This document shows positions 1 through 5,413 of a stretch of DNA of 6,278 nt, piece by piece. Position numbers and translations under genes: made by a program. Numbering within the stretch: the stretch's first letter is position 1; each line of letters opens with the position of its first letter. The DNA comes from Thermoleophilia bacterium. Lineage in GTDB: Bacteria > Actinomycetota > Thermoleophilia > Miltoncostaeales > Miltoncostaeaceae. A model generated the notes under the pieces. The model made no database searches. It saw nothing but the letters and a program-made list of their open reading frames with translations, and was not told where the DNA came from. The stretch lies in NCBI GenBank assembly GCA_017882555.1, contig JADGPH010000127.1:1-6278 (forward strand), in the 5' to 3' direction.

Positions 1-736
1 CCTCGGTCACCAGCACGCCACTGGGATTCAGGGTGGTCGGGTGGAACTGCATGAACTCCATGTCCTTGAGCGGCACGCCTGCGCGCAGCGCCAGGCTCAT
101 GCCGTCACCGGTGGAGCTGTGCGAGTTGGTCGACGGGGCGTAGACACGACCCGCGCCACCCGTCGCCAGCACGACGGCCTTCGCGCCGATGGCCTCGATC
201 GTGCCATGCACCATGTCGTAGGCGATCACCCCGGCACAGCCGCCATGATCGTCCGGGATCAGCTCGGTGACGAAGTACTCCTCGTAACATGGGATGTCGT
301 ACTTGACACAGACCGTGTAGAGGGTGTGGAGAATGACCAGACCCGTGAGGTCTGCCGCGTAACAGGTTCGGGGGAAACCTGCGCCGCCGAAGGGACGCTG
401 GGCGATCTTGCCGGTGGTCTCGTGTCGAGAAAACACCGCGCCCCAGTGCTCGAGCTGGATAATCTCGTCCGGAGCATTACCACAGAGGATCTCGATCGCG
501 TCCTGGTCACCCAGGTAGTCCGAGCCCTTCACGGTGTCGAAAGTATGGTTATCGGTCGAGTCGTCAGTCGCGTTGCCGAGTGCGGCGTTGATGCCGCCCT
601 GGGCCGCCCCGGAGTGGCTCCGGACCGGATGTACTTTCGTGACTAGCGCGACATCGACTCCGGCCTCGTGCGCAGCAATGGCTGCGCGCATACCTGCAAG
701 GCCAGCCCCGACGACCACAACGTCATGGGTGTGCAA
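1..736 (-). CDS. sdhA: Succinate dehydrogenase (or fumarate reductase) flavoprotein subunit, 5' part only
   Basis: This is the FAD-carrying catalytic subunit that oxidises succinate to fumarate in the TCA cycle and complex II, on the cytoplasmic face of the membrane. About 245 N-terminal residues are visible; the gene continues past base 1. Seen: an N-terminal dinucleotide-binding strand with GAGLAG at residues 10-15; RSHSGAAQGGIN with His41, the position that holds FAD covalently in the SdhA/FrdA family; FDTVKGSDYLGDQDAIE; ATGGAGRVY; and QFHPT with His232 and Thr244, matching substrate-binding residues of E. coli SdhA. His41 argues against L-aspartate oxidase. The start is TTG at 736-734: the same frame has a stop at 802-800 and no ATG, GTG or other TTG between. 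A purine-rich GAGGGGG stretch lies about a dozen bases upstream. It is the first gene of its transcript, divergent from icd-mdh; sdhB is expected downstream. Sdh versus Frd direction cannot be settled from sequence, but the TCA neighbours favour Sdh. Confidence 0.93.
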   Translation of the reverse strand, partial: MHTHDVVVVGAGLAGMRAAIAAHEAGVDVALVTKVHPVRSHSGAAQGGINAALGNATDDSTDNHTFDTVKGSDYLGDQDAIEILCGNAPDEIIQLEHWGAVFSRHETTGKIAQRPFGGAGFPRTCYAADLTGLVILHTLYTVCVKYDIPCYEEYFVTELIPDDHGGCAGVIAYDMVHGTIEAIGAKAVVLATGGAGRVYAPSTNSHSSTGDGMSLALRAGVPLKDMEFMQFHPTTLNPSGVLVTE

Positions 737-782
737 ACTTCCGCCCCCCCTCGGGTCCTCTCGTGGTGGACAGCGTGATCGT

Positions 783-800
783 GATTCCGTCCGTGGAATC
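783..800. repeat. Inverted repeat GATTCC-N6-GGAATC upstream of sdhA
   Basis: The plus strand reads GATTCC, six bases (gtccgt), then GGAATC: a perfect 6-bp inverted repeat centred about 55 bases before the sdhA TTG. It overlaps a weak TAGATT -10-like hexamer on the minus strand. It could be an operator or a leader hairpin. A short repeat like this can also arise by chance. Confidence 0.3.
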
Positions 801-946
801 TATCGGAAATGCTCGACGCTTCACTTGTGACATTCGGCCTTCTCGCACGACCGGACATTCCCTCGCTCGGCAGACGAAATTTGCCCGCGGACGACGCATC
901 CGGATCGGACCGCCCACGCGCCCATCTCCGTGTTCAGGCTAAAGCG

Positions 947-952
947 TATACT
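947..952 (+). promoter_or_regulatory. Candidate -10 element (TATACT) for icd-mdh
   Basis: TATACT matches the sigma-70-type consensus TATAAT at 5 of 6 positions and stands out in otherwise GC-rich sequence. It would give a leader of about 80 bases before the icd GTG. No recognisable -35 hexamer lies 15-18 bases upstream and there is no TGn extension, so the promoter would be -35-poor or activator-dependent if real. Confidence 0.33.
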
Positions 953-980
953 CCCGCTGTTTTGCGCGGCGAGTCGGGTC

Positions 981-994
981 TGTGCAGGTGCACA
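981..994. repeat. Inverted repeat TGTGCA-GG-TGCACA in the icd leader
   Basis: Two perfect 6-bp arms flank a GG, giving a 14-bp near-palindrome 46 bases before the icd GTG and 28 bases downstream of the candidate -10. A protein bound here could block transcription of icd-mdh. The core resembles a CRP-type site, but the spacing between TGTG and CACA is six bases rather than the eight of a classical CRP site, so I do not assign it to that regulator. Confidence 0.35.
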
Positions 995-1024
995 AATGTC
1001 CCATCGCCCCCACAACCGCCACAC

Positions 1025-1030
1025 AAGGAG
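1025..1030 (+). promoter_or_regulatory. Ribosome binding site AAGGAG for icd
   Basis: AAGGAG is a near-perfect Shine-Dalgarno followed by nine bases and then GTG at 1040. It fixes the icd start at this GTG rather than at the upstream in-frame ATG at 809, which would add 77 residues unlike the family. Confidence 0.85.
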
Positions 1031-1039
1031 CAGGTTTCA

Positions 1040-2134
1040 GTGGCTTACCGCGTCACGTTTATTCCCGGCGACGGTACCGGTCCGGAAATCGCCGAGGCAA
1101 CCAAGCGCGTCTTGGATGCAACCGGCGTCGATTTCGACTGGGACGTGCAGCATGCTGGCATCGACATCATGAAGGAGACGGGAACACCGCTTCCCCAATC
1201 CACGATCGATTCGATCCTCGCGAACAAGGTCGGAATCAAGGGTCCGATCACCACGCCCGTCGGAACCGGGTTTCGAAGTGTCAACGTGGCGCTTCGAAAC
1301 ATCTGCAACTTGTATGCCTGTGTACGCCCGTGCAAGTACTACGAGGGCGTACGCACGAAGTACCGGGACGTCGACCTGGTCTACATTCGTGAGAACACCG
1401 AGGACCTCTACGCCGGTATCGAGTTCGAGGCGGACACCCCCGACAACCTTCGGCTGCTCGAGTTCCTCAAGGAGACCCACCCCGACGCCCACTTTGGTGC
1501 GCACTGCGGCATCTCCATCAAGCCGATCTCCGTCGAAGCCTCCGAGCGCATCGTGCGCTACGCGTTCGAGTACGCCCGCGACAACGGTCGCAAGAAGGTC
1601 ACCGCGGTCCACAAGGCCAACATCATGAAGTTCACCGATGGATTGTTCCTGCAGGTGGCGATCGACACCGCTAAGAACTACCCGGATATCGAGTTTGAAG
1701 AGCGCATCGTCGACAACATGTGCATGCAGCTCGTCCAGAAGCCTGAGTTGTACGACGTGATCGTGCTCCCGAACCTCTTCGGCGATGTCTTGAGCGACCT
1801 TGGCGCCGGCTTGGTCGGTGGTCTTGGCGTCGCTCCGGGCGCGAACATTGGCACCGAAGCGGCGCTCTTCGAGCCGACGCACGGATCGGCTCCGAAGTAC
1901 GCCGGCCTCAACAAGGTCAACCCCATGGCGATGATGCTCTCCGGGGTGATGATGTTGAACTACATCAAGGAGACCGCGGCGGCCAACCTTGTGGAATCCG
2001 CAATCGCCGACATCATTCGTGAAGGGAAGTATGTGACCTACGACATGAAGCCGGATCGTGATGATCCGACCGCACTCGGCACCGCAGAGGTAGCCACCGC
2101 CGTCATCGATCGCATGAAAGCGTTGGGCGCGTGA
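1040..2134 (+). CDS. icd: Isocitrate dehydrogenase (short class; NADP-type cofactor residues)
   Basis: The enzyme oxidatively decarboxylates isocitrate to 2-oxoglutarate in the cytoplasm with NAD(P)+ and a divalent metal. The product is 364 aa from a GTG start. Seen: IPGDGTGPEI at residues 8-17; substrate residues Ser80, Asn82, Arg86, Arg96 and Arg117 with Tyr124 in ENTEDLY; catalytic Lys192 in VHKANIMK; metal ligands Asp225, Asp249 and Asp253, the last two in the family signature NLFGDVLSD; and the cofactor segment EPTHGSAPKYAG (278-289). The length is that of the short NAD-IDH/IPMDH-like class rather than the roughly 416 aa E. coli enzyme, yet Lys286, Tyr287, Val293 and Tyr334 match E. coli NADP-specificity positions. 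It is not LeuB: the S-x-N-x-x-x-R isocitrate motif is typical of IDH. The gene overlaps mdh at TGATG, implying an icd-mdh operon with coupled translation. Confidence 0.93.
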   Translation: MAYRVTFIPGDGTGPEIAEATKRVLDATGVDFDWDVQHAGIDIMKETGTPLPQSTIDSILANKVGIKGPITTPVGTGFRSVNVALRNICNLYACVRPCKYYEGVRTKYRDVDLVYIRENTEDLYAGIEFEADTPDNLRLLEFLKETHPDAHFGAHCGISIKPISVEASERIVRYAFEYARDNGRKKVTAVHKANIMKFTDGLFLQVAIDTAKNYPDIEFEERIVDNMCMQLVQKPELYDVIVLPNLFGDVLSDLGAGLVGGLGVAPGANIGTEAALFEPTHGSAPKYAGLNKVNPMAMMLSGVMMLNYIKETAAANLVESAIADIIREGKYVTYDMKPDRDDPTALGTAEVATAVIDRMKALGA

Positions 2135-3114
2135 TGGGGGTTCTCCGCGTTGCCGTCACCGGCGCAGCAGGCCAGATCGGCTACTCGCTGCTGCCGCGTA
2201 TTGCCGCCGGCGAAATGTTCGGCGCCAACCAGCAGATCGACTTGCGGCTGCTCGAGATTCCCGTCGAACAGGTCCAGCTGGCCCTGCACGGCGTCGTCAT
2301 GGAACTCGAAGACTGCGCCTTCCCACTGCTGGCTAAGATCACCCCGACCGACGATCCCCACGTGGCCTTTGGCGACGCCGACTGGATCTTGCTCATCGGC
2401 TCGAAGCCGCGTGGTCCGGGCATGGAGCGGGCCGACCTGCTCAAGGACAACGGCCGCATCTTCATCGGGCAGGGCGACGCGATCGATGAGGTTGCCGCCG
2501 AGGGTGTGACCATCGCCGTCGTCGGTAATCCCTGCAACACCAACGCAATGATCGCGGCCAGCCGCTTCAAGCGTCTGCCGCCGACCTGCATCACCGCGAT
2601 GACCCGTCTCGATCAGAATCGGGCGTCGACCCAGTTGGCGCAGAAGGCCGGCGTCGCCGTCACCGAGATCGAGAACGTGATCATCTACGGGAATCACTCC
2701 CCGACGATGTTCGCGGACTTCTTCCACGCGAAGATCGGCGGACGCGCTGCGACCGACGTGATCGGCGACGACACCTGGCTCCGCGAAGAGTTCTTGCCGA
2801 AGGTTGGCAAGCGGGGCGCCGAGGTCATCGCCGCGCGTGGCCTGTCGAGTGCGGCCTCTGCGGCCAACGCACTCATCGGCCACGTCAAGGCGCTCCGCAC
2901 ACCGAGCGACCTCGTGCACTCCAGCGTTGTCCAGTCCGATGGCTCATACGGCTTCGCCGAGGGCGTGTGGGCATCGGTTCCGGTACGGACGGTGGCCAGC
3001 GGGAAGTTCGAGATCGTCTCGGGCGTCGAGCACGACGAATTCGCCCAGGCAAAGATCGCCGCCTCGAACGACGAACTCGTCGGCGAGCGCGAGACGGTCG
3101 CCGAACTGCTCTAG
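2134..3114 (+). CDS. mdh: Malate dehydrogenase, type 2 (cytosolic-like)
   Basis: The enzyme interconverts malate and oxaloacetate with NAD(H), the closing step of the TCA cycle. The product is 326 aa, the usual family length. Seen: an N-terminal Rossmann fold with TGAAGQIGYSLL at residues 9-20; Glu41 at the end of the second strand, where NAD enzymes carry an acidic residue; the substrate loop KPRGPGMERADLL with Arg93 and Arg99; VVGNPCNTNA at 129-138; Asp160 and Arg163; and catalytic His188 in YGNHSPTMF. The overall pattern is the Thermus/actinobacterial type 2 enzyme, not lactate dehydrogenase-like MDH. One oddity: the usual L-D-H-N-R-A reads LDQNRA, Gln161 replacing His. The start is ATG at 2134, sharing its A with the icd stop (TGATG); GTG at 2131 is an alternative that adds one residue. 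No strong Shine-Dalgarno is visible, which fits coupling to icd. It ends just before a long hairpin. Confidence 0.94.
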   Translation: MGVLRVAVTGAAGQIGYSLLPRIAAGEMFGANQQIDLRLLEIPVEQVQLALHGVVMELEDCAFPLLAKITPTDDPHVAFGDADWILLIGSKPRGPGMERADLLKDNGRIFIGQGDAIDEVAAEGVTIAVVGNPCNTNAMIAASRFKRLPPTCITAMTRLDQNRASTQLAQKAGVAVTEIENVIIYGNHSPTMFADFFHAKIGGRAATDVIGDDTWLREEFLPKVGKRGAEVIAARGLSSAASAANALIGHVKALRTPSDLVHSSVVQSDGSYGFAEGVWASVPVRTVASGKFEIVSGVEHDEFAQAKIAASNDELVGERETVAELL

Positions 3115-3124
3115 CGATCCGCCA

Positions 3125-3169
3125 CGGACGCTGGCGTGGGCCGGGCTCTCCGGTGCACGCCCGCGTCCG
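3125..3169. terminator. Long GC-rich hairpin between convergent genes, probable bidirectional terminator
   Basis: The arms pair in three blocks: 3125-3131 with 3163-3169 (7 bp), 3133-3138 with 3156-3161 (6 bp) and 3141-3144 with 3150-3153 (4 bp), closing a 5-base loop. A T/G pair and a small internal mismatch separate the blocks. It starts 11 bases after the mdh stop and ends 14 bases before the stop of the opposing thioesterase gene, exactly where a shared terminator would sit. No T-run follows on either strand, so it would be a U-less terminator of the kind proposed for high-GC actinobacteria. Confidence 0.7.
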
Positions 3170-3183
3170 CCTGCCCTCGCGCG

Positions 3184-3552
3184 TTACGTGGTCGCCTGGG
3201 GCACGGCGACCGGCCGGCCATCACGGCCCACCGCGACGAACGTGAAGTGGCCGATCACGCAGAGCTCACGCGTGCCGTCCTCGATGCGCTCCCGCCACAC
3301 GTCGATCTTCACGCGCATCGAAGTGGTGCCGATGGTCTCGACGATCGCGTCGACTTCCACGAGGTCGCCCTTGACGATCGGTATCCGGAAGGTGATCTCG
3401 TCCATCGCCGCGGTCACCACATTCCCGCGAGCTTGGCGCATCGCCGCATATGCCGCACACCGGTCCATCCACCCGACCAACGTTCCGGCGAACAGAGTGC
3501 CCTGCGAGTTCGTGTCTTGCGGAAACACGGACTGCAGCGACGTGGCACGCAT
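3184..3552 (-). CDS. Acyl-CoA thioesterase, hotdog fold (YciA/BACH type)
   Basis: The likely role is hydrolysis of acyl-CoA thioesters to free acid and CoA in the cytoplasm; substrate chain length cannot be read from sequence. The product is 122 aa, a single hotdog domain. Seen: DTNSQGTLFAG at residues 13-23 followed by WMD at 28-30, the family pattern DTN-x-x-G-x-x-F-G-G...MD, where the Asp (here Asp30) is the catalytic acid in the YciA group; then a beta-rich tail with FRIPIVKGDLVEV at 55-67, TTSMRVKIDVW at 76-86 and FTFVAVGRDGRPVAVP at 103-118. The start is ATG at 3552, eight bases after GGGAGGG (3567-3561); GTG at 3555 is possible. The open frame reaches 3612, but that extension is not domain-like. 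It converges on mdh and lies 121 bases after the cydC stop, so it may be transcribed separately. Confidence 0.87.
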   Translation of the reverse strand: MRATSLQSVFPQDTNSQGTLFAGTLVGWMDRCAAYAAMRQARGNVVTAAMDEITFRIPIVKGDLVEVDAIVETIGTTSMRVKIDVWRERIEDGTRELCVIGHFTFVAVGRDGRPVAVPQATT

Positions 3553-3560
3553 CACGATGG

Positions 3561-3567
3561 CCCTCCC
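3561..3567 (-). promoter_or_regulatory. Ribosome binding site GGGAGGG of the thioesterase gene
   Basis: A strong purine Shine-Dalgarno on the minus strand, eight bases from ATG at 3552. It decides the start against the upstream in-frame ATG at 3612. Confidence 0.75.
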
Positions 3568-3587
3568 TCGGCGCTGGACTGGGGCAC

Positions 3588-3593
3588 AGCCTA
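3588..3593 (-). promoter_or_regulatory. Candidate -10 element (TAGGCT) for the thioesterase gene
   Basis: On the minus strand TAGGCT fits the relaxed actinobacterial -10 form TAnnnT. It would place the transcript start near 3581, giving a leader of about 29 bases that contains the ribosome binding site. No convincing -35 is visible at 16-18 bases upstream, so support is limited to the position and the hexamer. Confidence 0.3.
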
Positions 3594-3622
3594 CCCACTG
3601 CATCACGACCACTCTCGGGGGA

Positions 3623-3636
3623 TCTGAACGTTCAGA
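3623..3636. promoter_or_regulatory. Perfect 14-bp palindrome TCTGAACGTTCAGA, candidate operator
   Basis: The sequence is identical on both strands across 14 bases with no spacer. It lies in the 121-base gap between the cydC stop and the thioesterase start, about 70 bases before that start and just upstream of the candidate -10. Perfect palindromes of this length are typical of dimeric repressor sites (for example TetR family), and such repressors often control acyl-CoA metabolism; this link is inference. It is not a LexA box, because GAAC and GTTC abut without the 4-base spacer. No T-run follows, so a terminator for cydC is less likely. Confidence 0.5.
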
Positions 3637-3673
3637 CCGGCGTGGCGCCCGACACGTCAGGACCGCGTGCGGC

Positions 3674-5413
3674 TCACACGGCCGTGGCGCTCACCATGGA
3701 CGCGTACCAGCCCCCCGCCTCAAGCAGTTCCGCGTGCGTCCCCCGCTCGCGCACGTGGCCGGCGTCCACGACGATGATTTCGTCGAAGCGGTCCATCCCC
3801 GCAAGCCGGTGCGTCACGACGCACAGGCCGGTCCGAGCGCTGACCCCGGCACGATGGGCGTCGTCAAGGAATGCAGCTTCTGATTCGGCATCAAGATGGG
3901 ATGTCGGCTCATCCAGGACAAGCAGTCCCCCGGGGGCAAGTAGTCCGCGCGCCAGGGTGAGGCGTTGGCGCTCGCCCCCGGAGAGCAACGCCCCGTCTTG
4001 GCCAACCTGCGTCTCTAGGCCGTCGGCCAGTGATCCGACCCACTCGGCCAAGCCCGCCCGCTCCAACGCCTCGCAGAGCTCACGCTCGGTGGCGTCGGGG
4101 CGGGCGATCCGCAAATTCGCCGCGATCGTCGTGGGAAACAGATACGCATCCTGTGGCACCAAGGTGACCGCGCGCCTCACATCCGACTGGCACAACCGCG
4201 CCAACGGTATGCCGTCGAGTAATACCTCGCCCGCATCTACGTCACGAAGGCGCGCGAGCACCTCACAAAGTGTCGTCTTGCCGGATCCGCTGGGCCCCAC
4301 AATCGCCACCGCGCGCCCCCAGCGCAGTTCCAGATCAATCCCATCCAGGACCGGTGGCGCGTCCGGCGCAAAGGAGACCCGAGCACCGCGCAGCGTCAGG
4401 GTTCGGCCCGGGCCAGGGGTCGTCGGCACGAACGGATCGACGATCGGAATCGGTCGGTCGACACAGTCTTCGAGGCGCTGCGCCGCCTGCCCGCATGCGG
4501 AGAGATTCTGCGCGGCCACCGGCAACGGGGTGAGTGTCTCGAAGACGGCCAGCGCCATCAGCACGAGTGCCGCCAGCAGGACCCCGTCGAGGCGCCCCGC
4601 GCGAACCGCGGGAACCGCGACGATCAGCACGACCAACGCGGCCAGCTGGGCACCGAGGCCACCCAAGCCGGCCGCGAGGCCGCCGGCATAGGCATCCCTG
4701 CGGCCCAATCTCACGAGCGTGGCGTCGGCATCGGCGACGGCAGCGATGTGGGCCTGGCGGGTTCCCCAGGCGACAATGTCCGGGGCCCCCTCAAGCACAT
4801 CGACGATCCGCATCGACAACACCGCGCGCGCGTGGGCCTGGTGCTGGCCCGCGGACCGTGCGACGGCCCACGTGGTGAGCGGCACGAGCATCGCGAACGC
4901 CACGAGGACGATCACCAACGCGGCACCCGCAGCGGGGAGCATGATCGCCGCAGCGGATCCAGCGAGGCCGATCACCACCACCGCGGCGACGGGAGGTAGC
5001 AGCCCACGCAGGAACAGCTCTTGGAGCTGGTCGACATCCGCGGTGAACCGGCTCATCAGATCGGCTGCACGCACGCGCGGCAATCCTGCGGGCACCAACG
5101 GGATCAAGCGCGCGACAAACCCCGCCCGCAGACGCGCCAATGCACCAAGCGCGAGCTCATGCGAGGTCAAGCGCTCCAGATACCGCAGGATTGCCCGCGC
5201 TACCGAAAACGCTCGCACCAGCACCATCGCGATCCCGAGGGCCATGATCGGCGGACGCTCTGCAGCGCGGCTGATGAGGTACCCCGATGTGCCGAGCAAC
5301 GCGGCCCCGACGACAACCGTCGCGACGGTCGTCGCGAGCGCCGCCACGGGGAGCCACACGCCCACTTGGGCCTGCCGGACCGCGGCAACCAGGGCGCGTC
5401 GGGTCGAGATCAT
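3674..5413 (-). CDS. cydC: CydC, subunit of the heterodimeric ABC transporter for cytochrome bd assembly
   Basis: With CydD it forms the inner-membrane ABC exporter required to mature cytochrome bd quinol oxidase; cysteine/glutathione and heme have both been proposed as substrates. The product is 579 aa, the normal half-transporter length. Seen: about six membrane segments (near residues 18-48, 54-76, 136-158, 160-185, 248-270 and 275-298); the CydC-type stretch SRAAERPPI (48-56) and ERLTSH (80-85), whose His85 matches the E. coli CydC heme-ligand position; then an ATPase domain with Walker A GPSGSGKT (373-380), Q-loop Gln421, signature LSGGERQR (477-484), Walker B LLVLDEP with Asp501-Glu502, and H-loop His535. 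All ATPase motifs look intact. The ATG at 5413 overlaps the cydD stop by ATGA, implying coupled translation and an obligate pair. The two halves resolve as CydC (here) and CydD (upstream) because the ERLxSH block belongs to CydC. Confidence 0.93.
   Translation of the reverse strand: MISTRRALVAAVRQAQVGVWLPVAALATTVATVVVGAALLGTSGYLISRAAERPPIMALGIAMVLVRAFSVARAILRYLERLTSHELALGALARLRAGFVARLIPLVPAGLPRVRAADLMSRFTADVDQLQELFLRGLLPPVAAVVVIGLAGSAAAIMLPAAGAALVIVLVAFAMLVPLTTWAVARSAGQHQAHARAVLSMRIVDVLEGAPDIVAWGTRQAHIAAVADADATLVRLGRRDAYAGGLAAGLGGLGAQLAALVVLIVAVPAVRAGRLDGVLLAALVLMALAVFETLTPLPVAAQNLSACGQAAQRLEDCVDRPIPIVDPFVPTTPGPGRTLTLRGARVSFAPDAPPVLDGIDLELRWGRAVAIVGPSGSGKTTLCEVLARLRDVDAGEVLLDGIPLARLCQSDVRRAVTLVPQDAYLFPTTIAANLRIARPDATERELCEALERAGLAEWVGSLADGLETQVGQDGALLSGGERQRLTLARGLLAPGGLLVLDEPTSHLDAESEAAFLDDAHRAGVSARTGLCVVTHRLAGMDRFDEIIVVDAGHVRERGTHAELLEAGGWYASMVSATAV

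Larger units (their letters stand above)
737..1039. promoter_or_regulatory. Divergent intergenic region between sdhA and icd
   Basis: These 303 bases separate the sdhA start (leftward) from the icd start (rightward) and must hold both promoters. I find no convincing gene here: the icd frame stays open back to 809, but the residues before the GTG at 1040 do not look like an IDH N-terminus and a strong Shine-Dalgarno sits just before 1040. The region holds an inverted repeat at 783-800, a C7 run at 744-750 next to the sdhA start, a TATACT at 947-952 and a second inverted repeat at 981-994. GACATTC also occurs twice, at 829-835 and 854-860. For sdhA, the best minus-strand -10 I can see is TAGATT (802-797), which overlaps the first inverted repeat and lacks a good -35. 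Confidence 0.6.

Noticed and set aside
1..736. L-aspartate oxidase instead of SdhA
   Set aside because: His41 in RSHS, the covalent flavin-binding position of SdhA/FrdA, and the TCA-cycle neighbours favour succinate dehydrogenase/fumarate reductase.
981..994. Classical CRP site
   Set aside because: TGTG and CACA are separated by six bases, not the eight found in TGTGA-N6-TCACA.
809..1039. N-terminal extension of icd to an upstream in-frame ATG
   Set aside because: The extra 77 residues do not resemble an IDH N-terminus, and AAGGAG at 1025-1030 points to the GTG at 1040.
1037..1882. 281-aa open frame on the minus strand antisense to icd
   Set aside because: It is a high-GC shadow of a clearly conserved gene; the translation is rich in R, V, D and H without recognisable domains and has no Shine-Dalgarno that I can see.
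2038..2919. 293-aa open frame on the minus strand antisense to mdh
   Set aside because: Same reasoning: the plus-strand MDH motifs are unmistakable and the antisense translation shows no family.
3623..3636. LexA/SOS box
   Set aside because: GAAC and GTTC are directly adjacent; the Gram-positive SOS box needs four bases between them.
2804..4691. Long plus-strand open frames (about 359 and 413 aa) across the thioesterase and cydC
   Set aside because: They are Ser/Arg/Pro/Thr-rich shadow translations opposite well-supported minus-strand genes.
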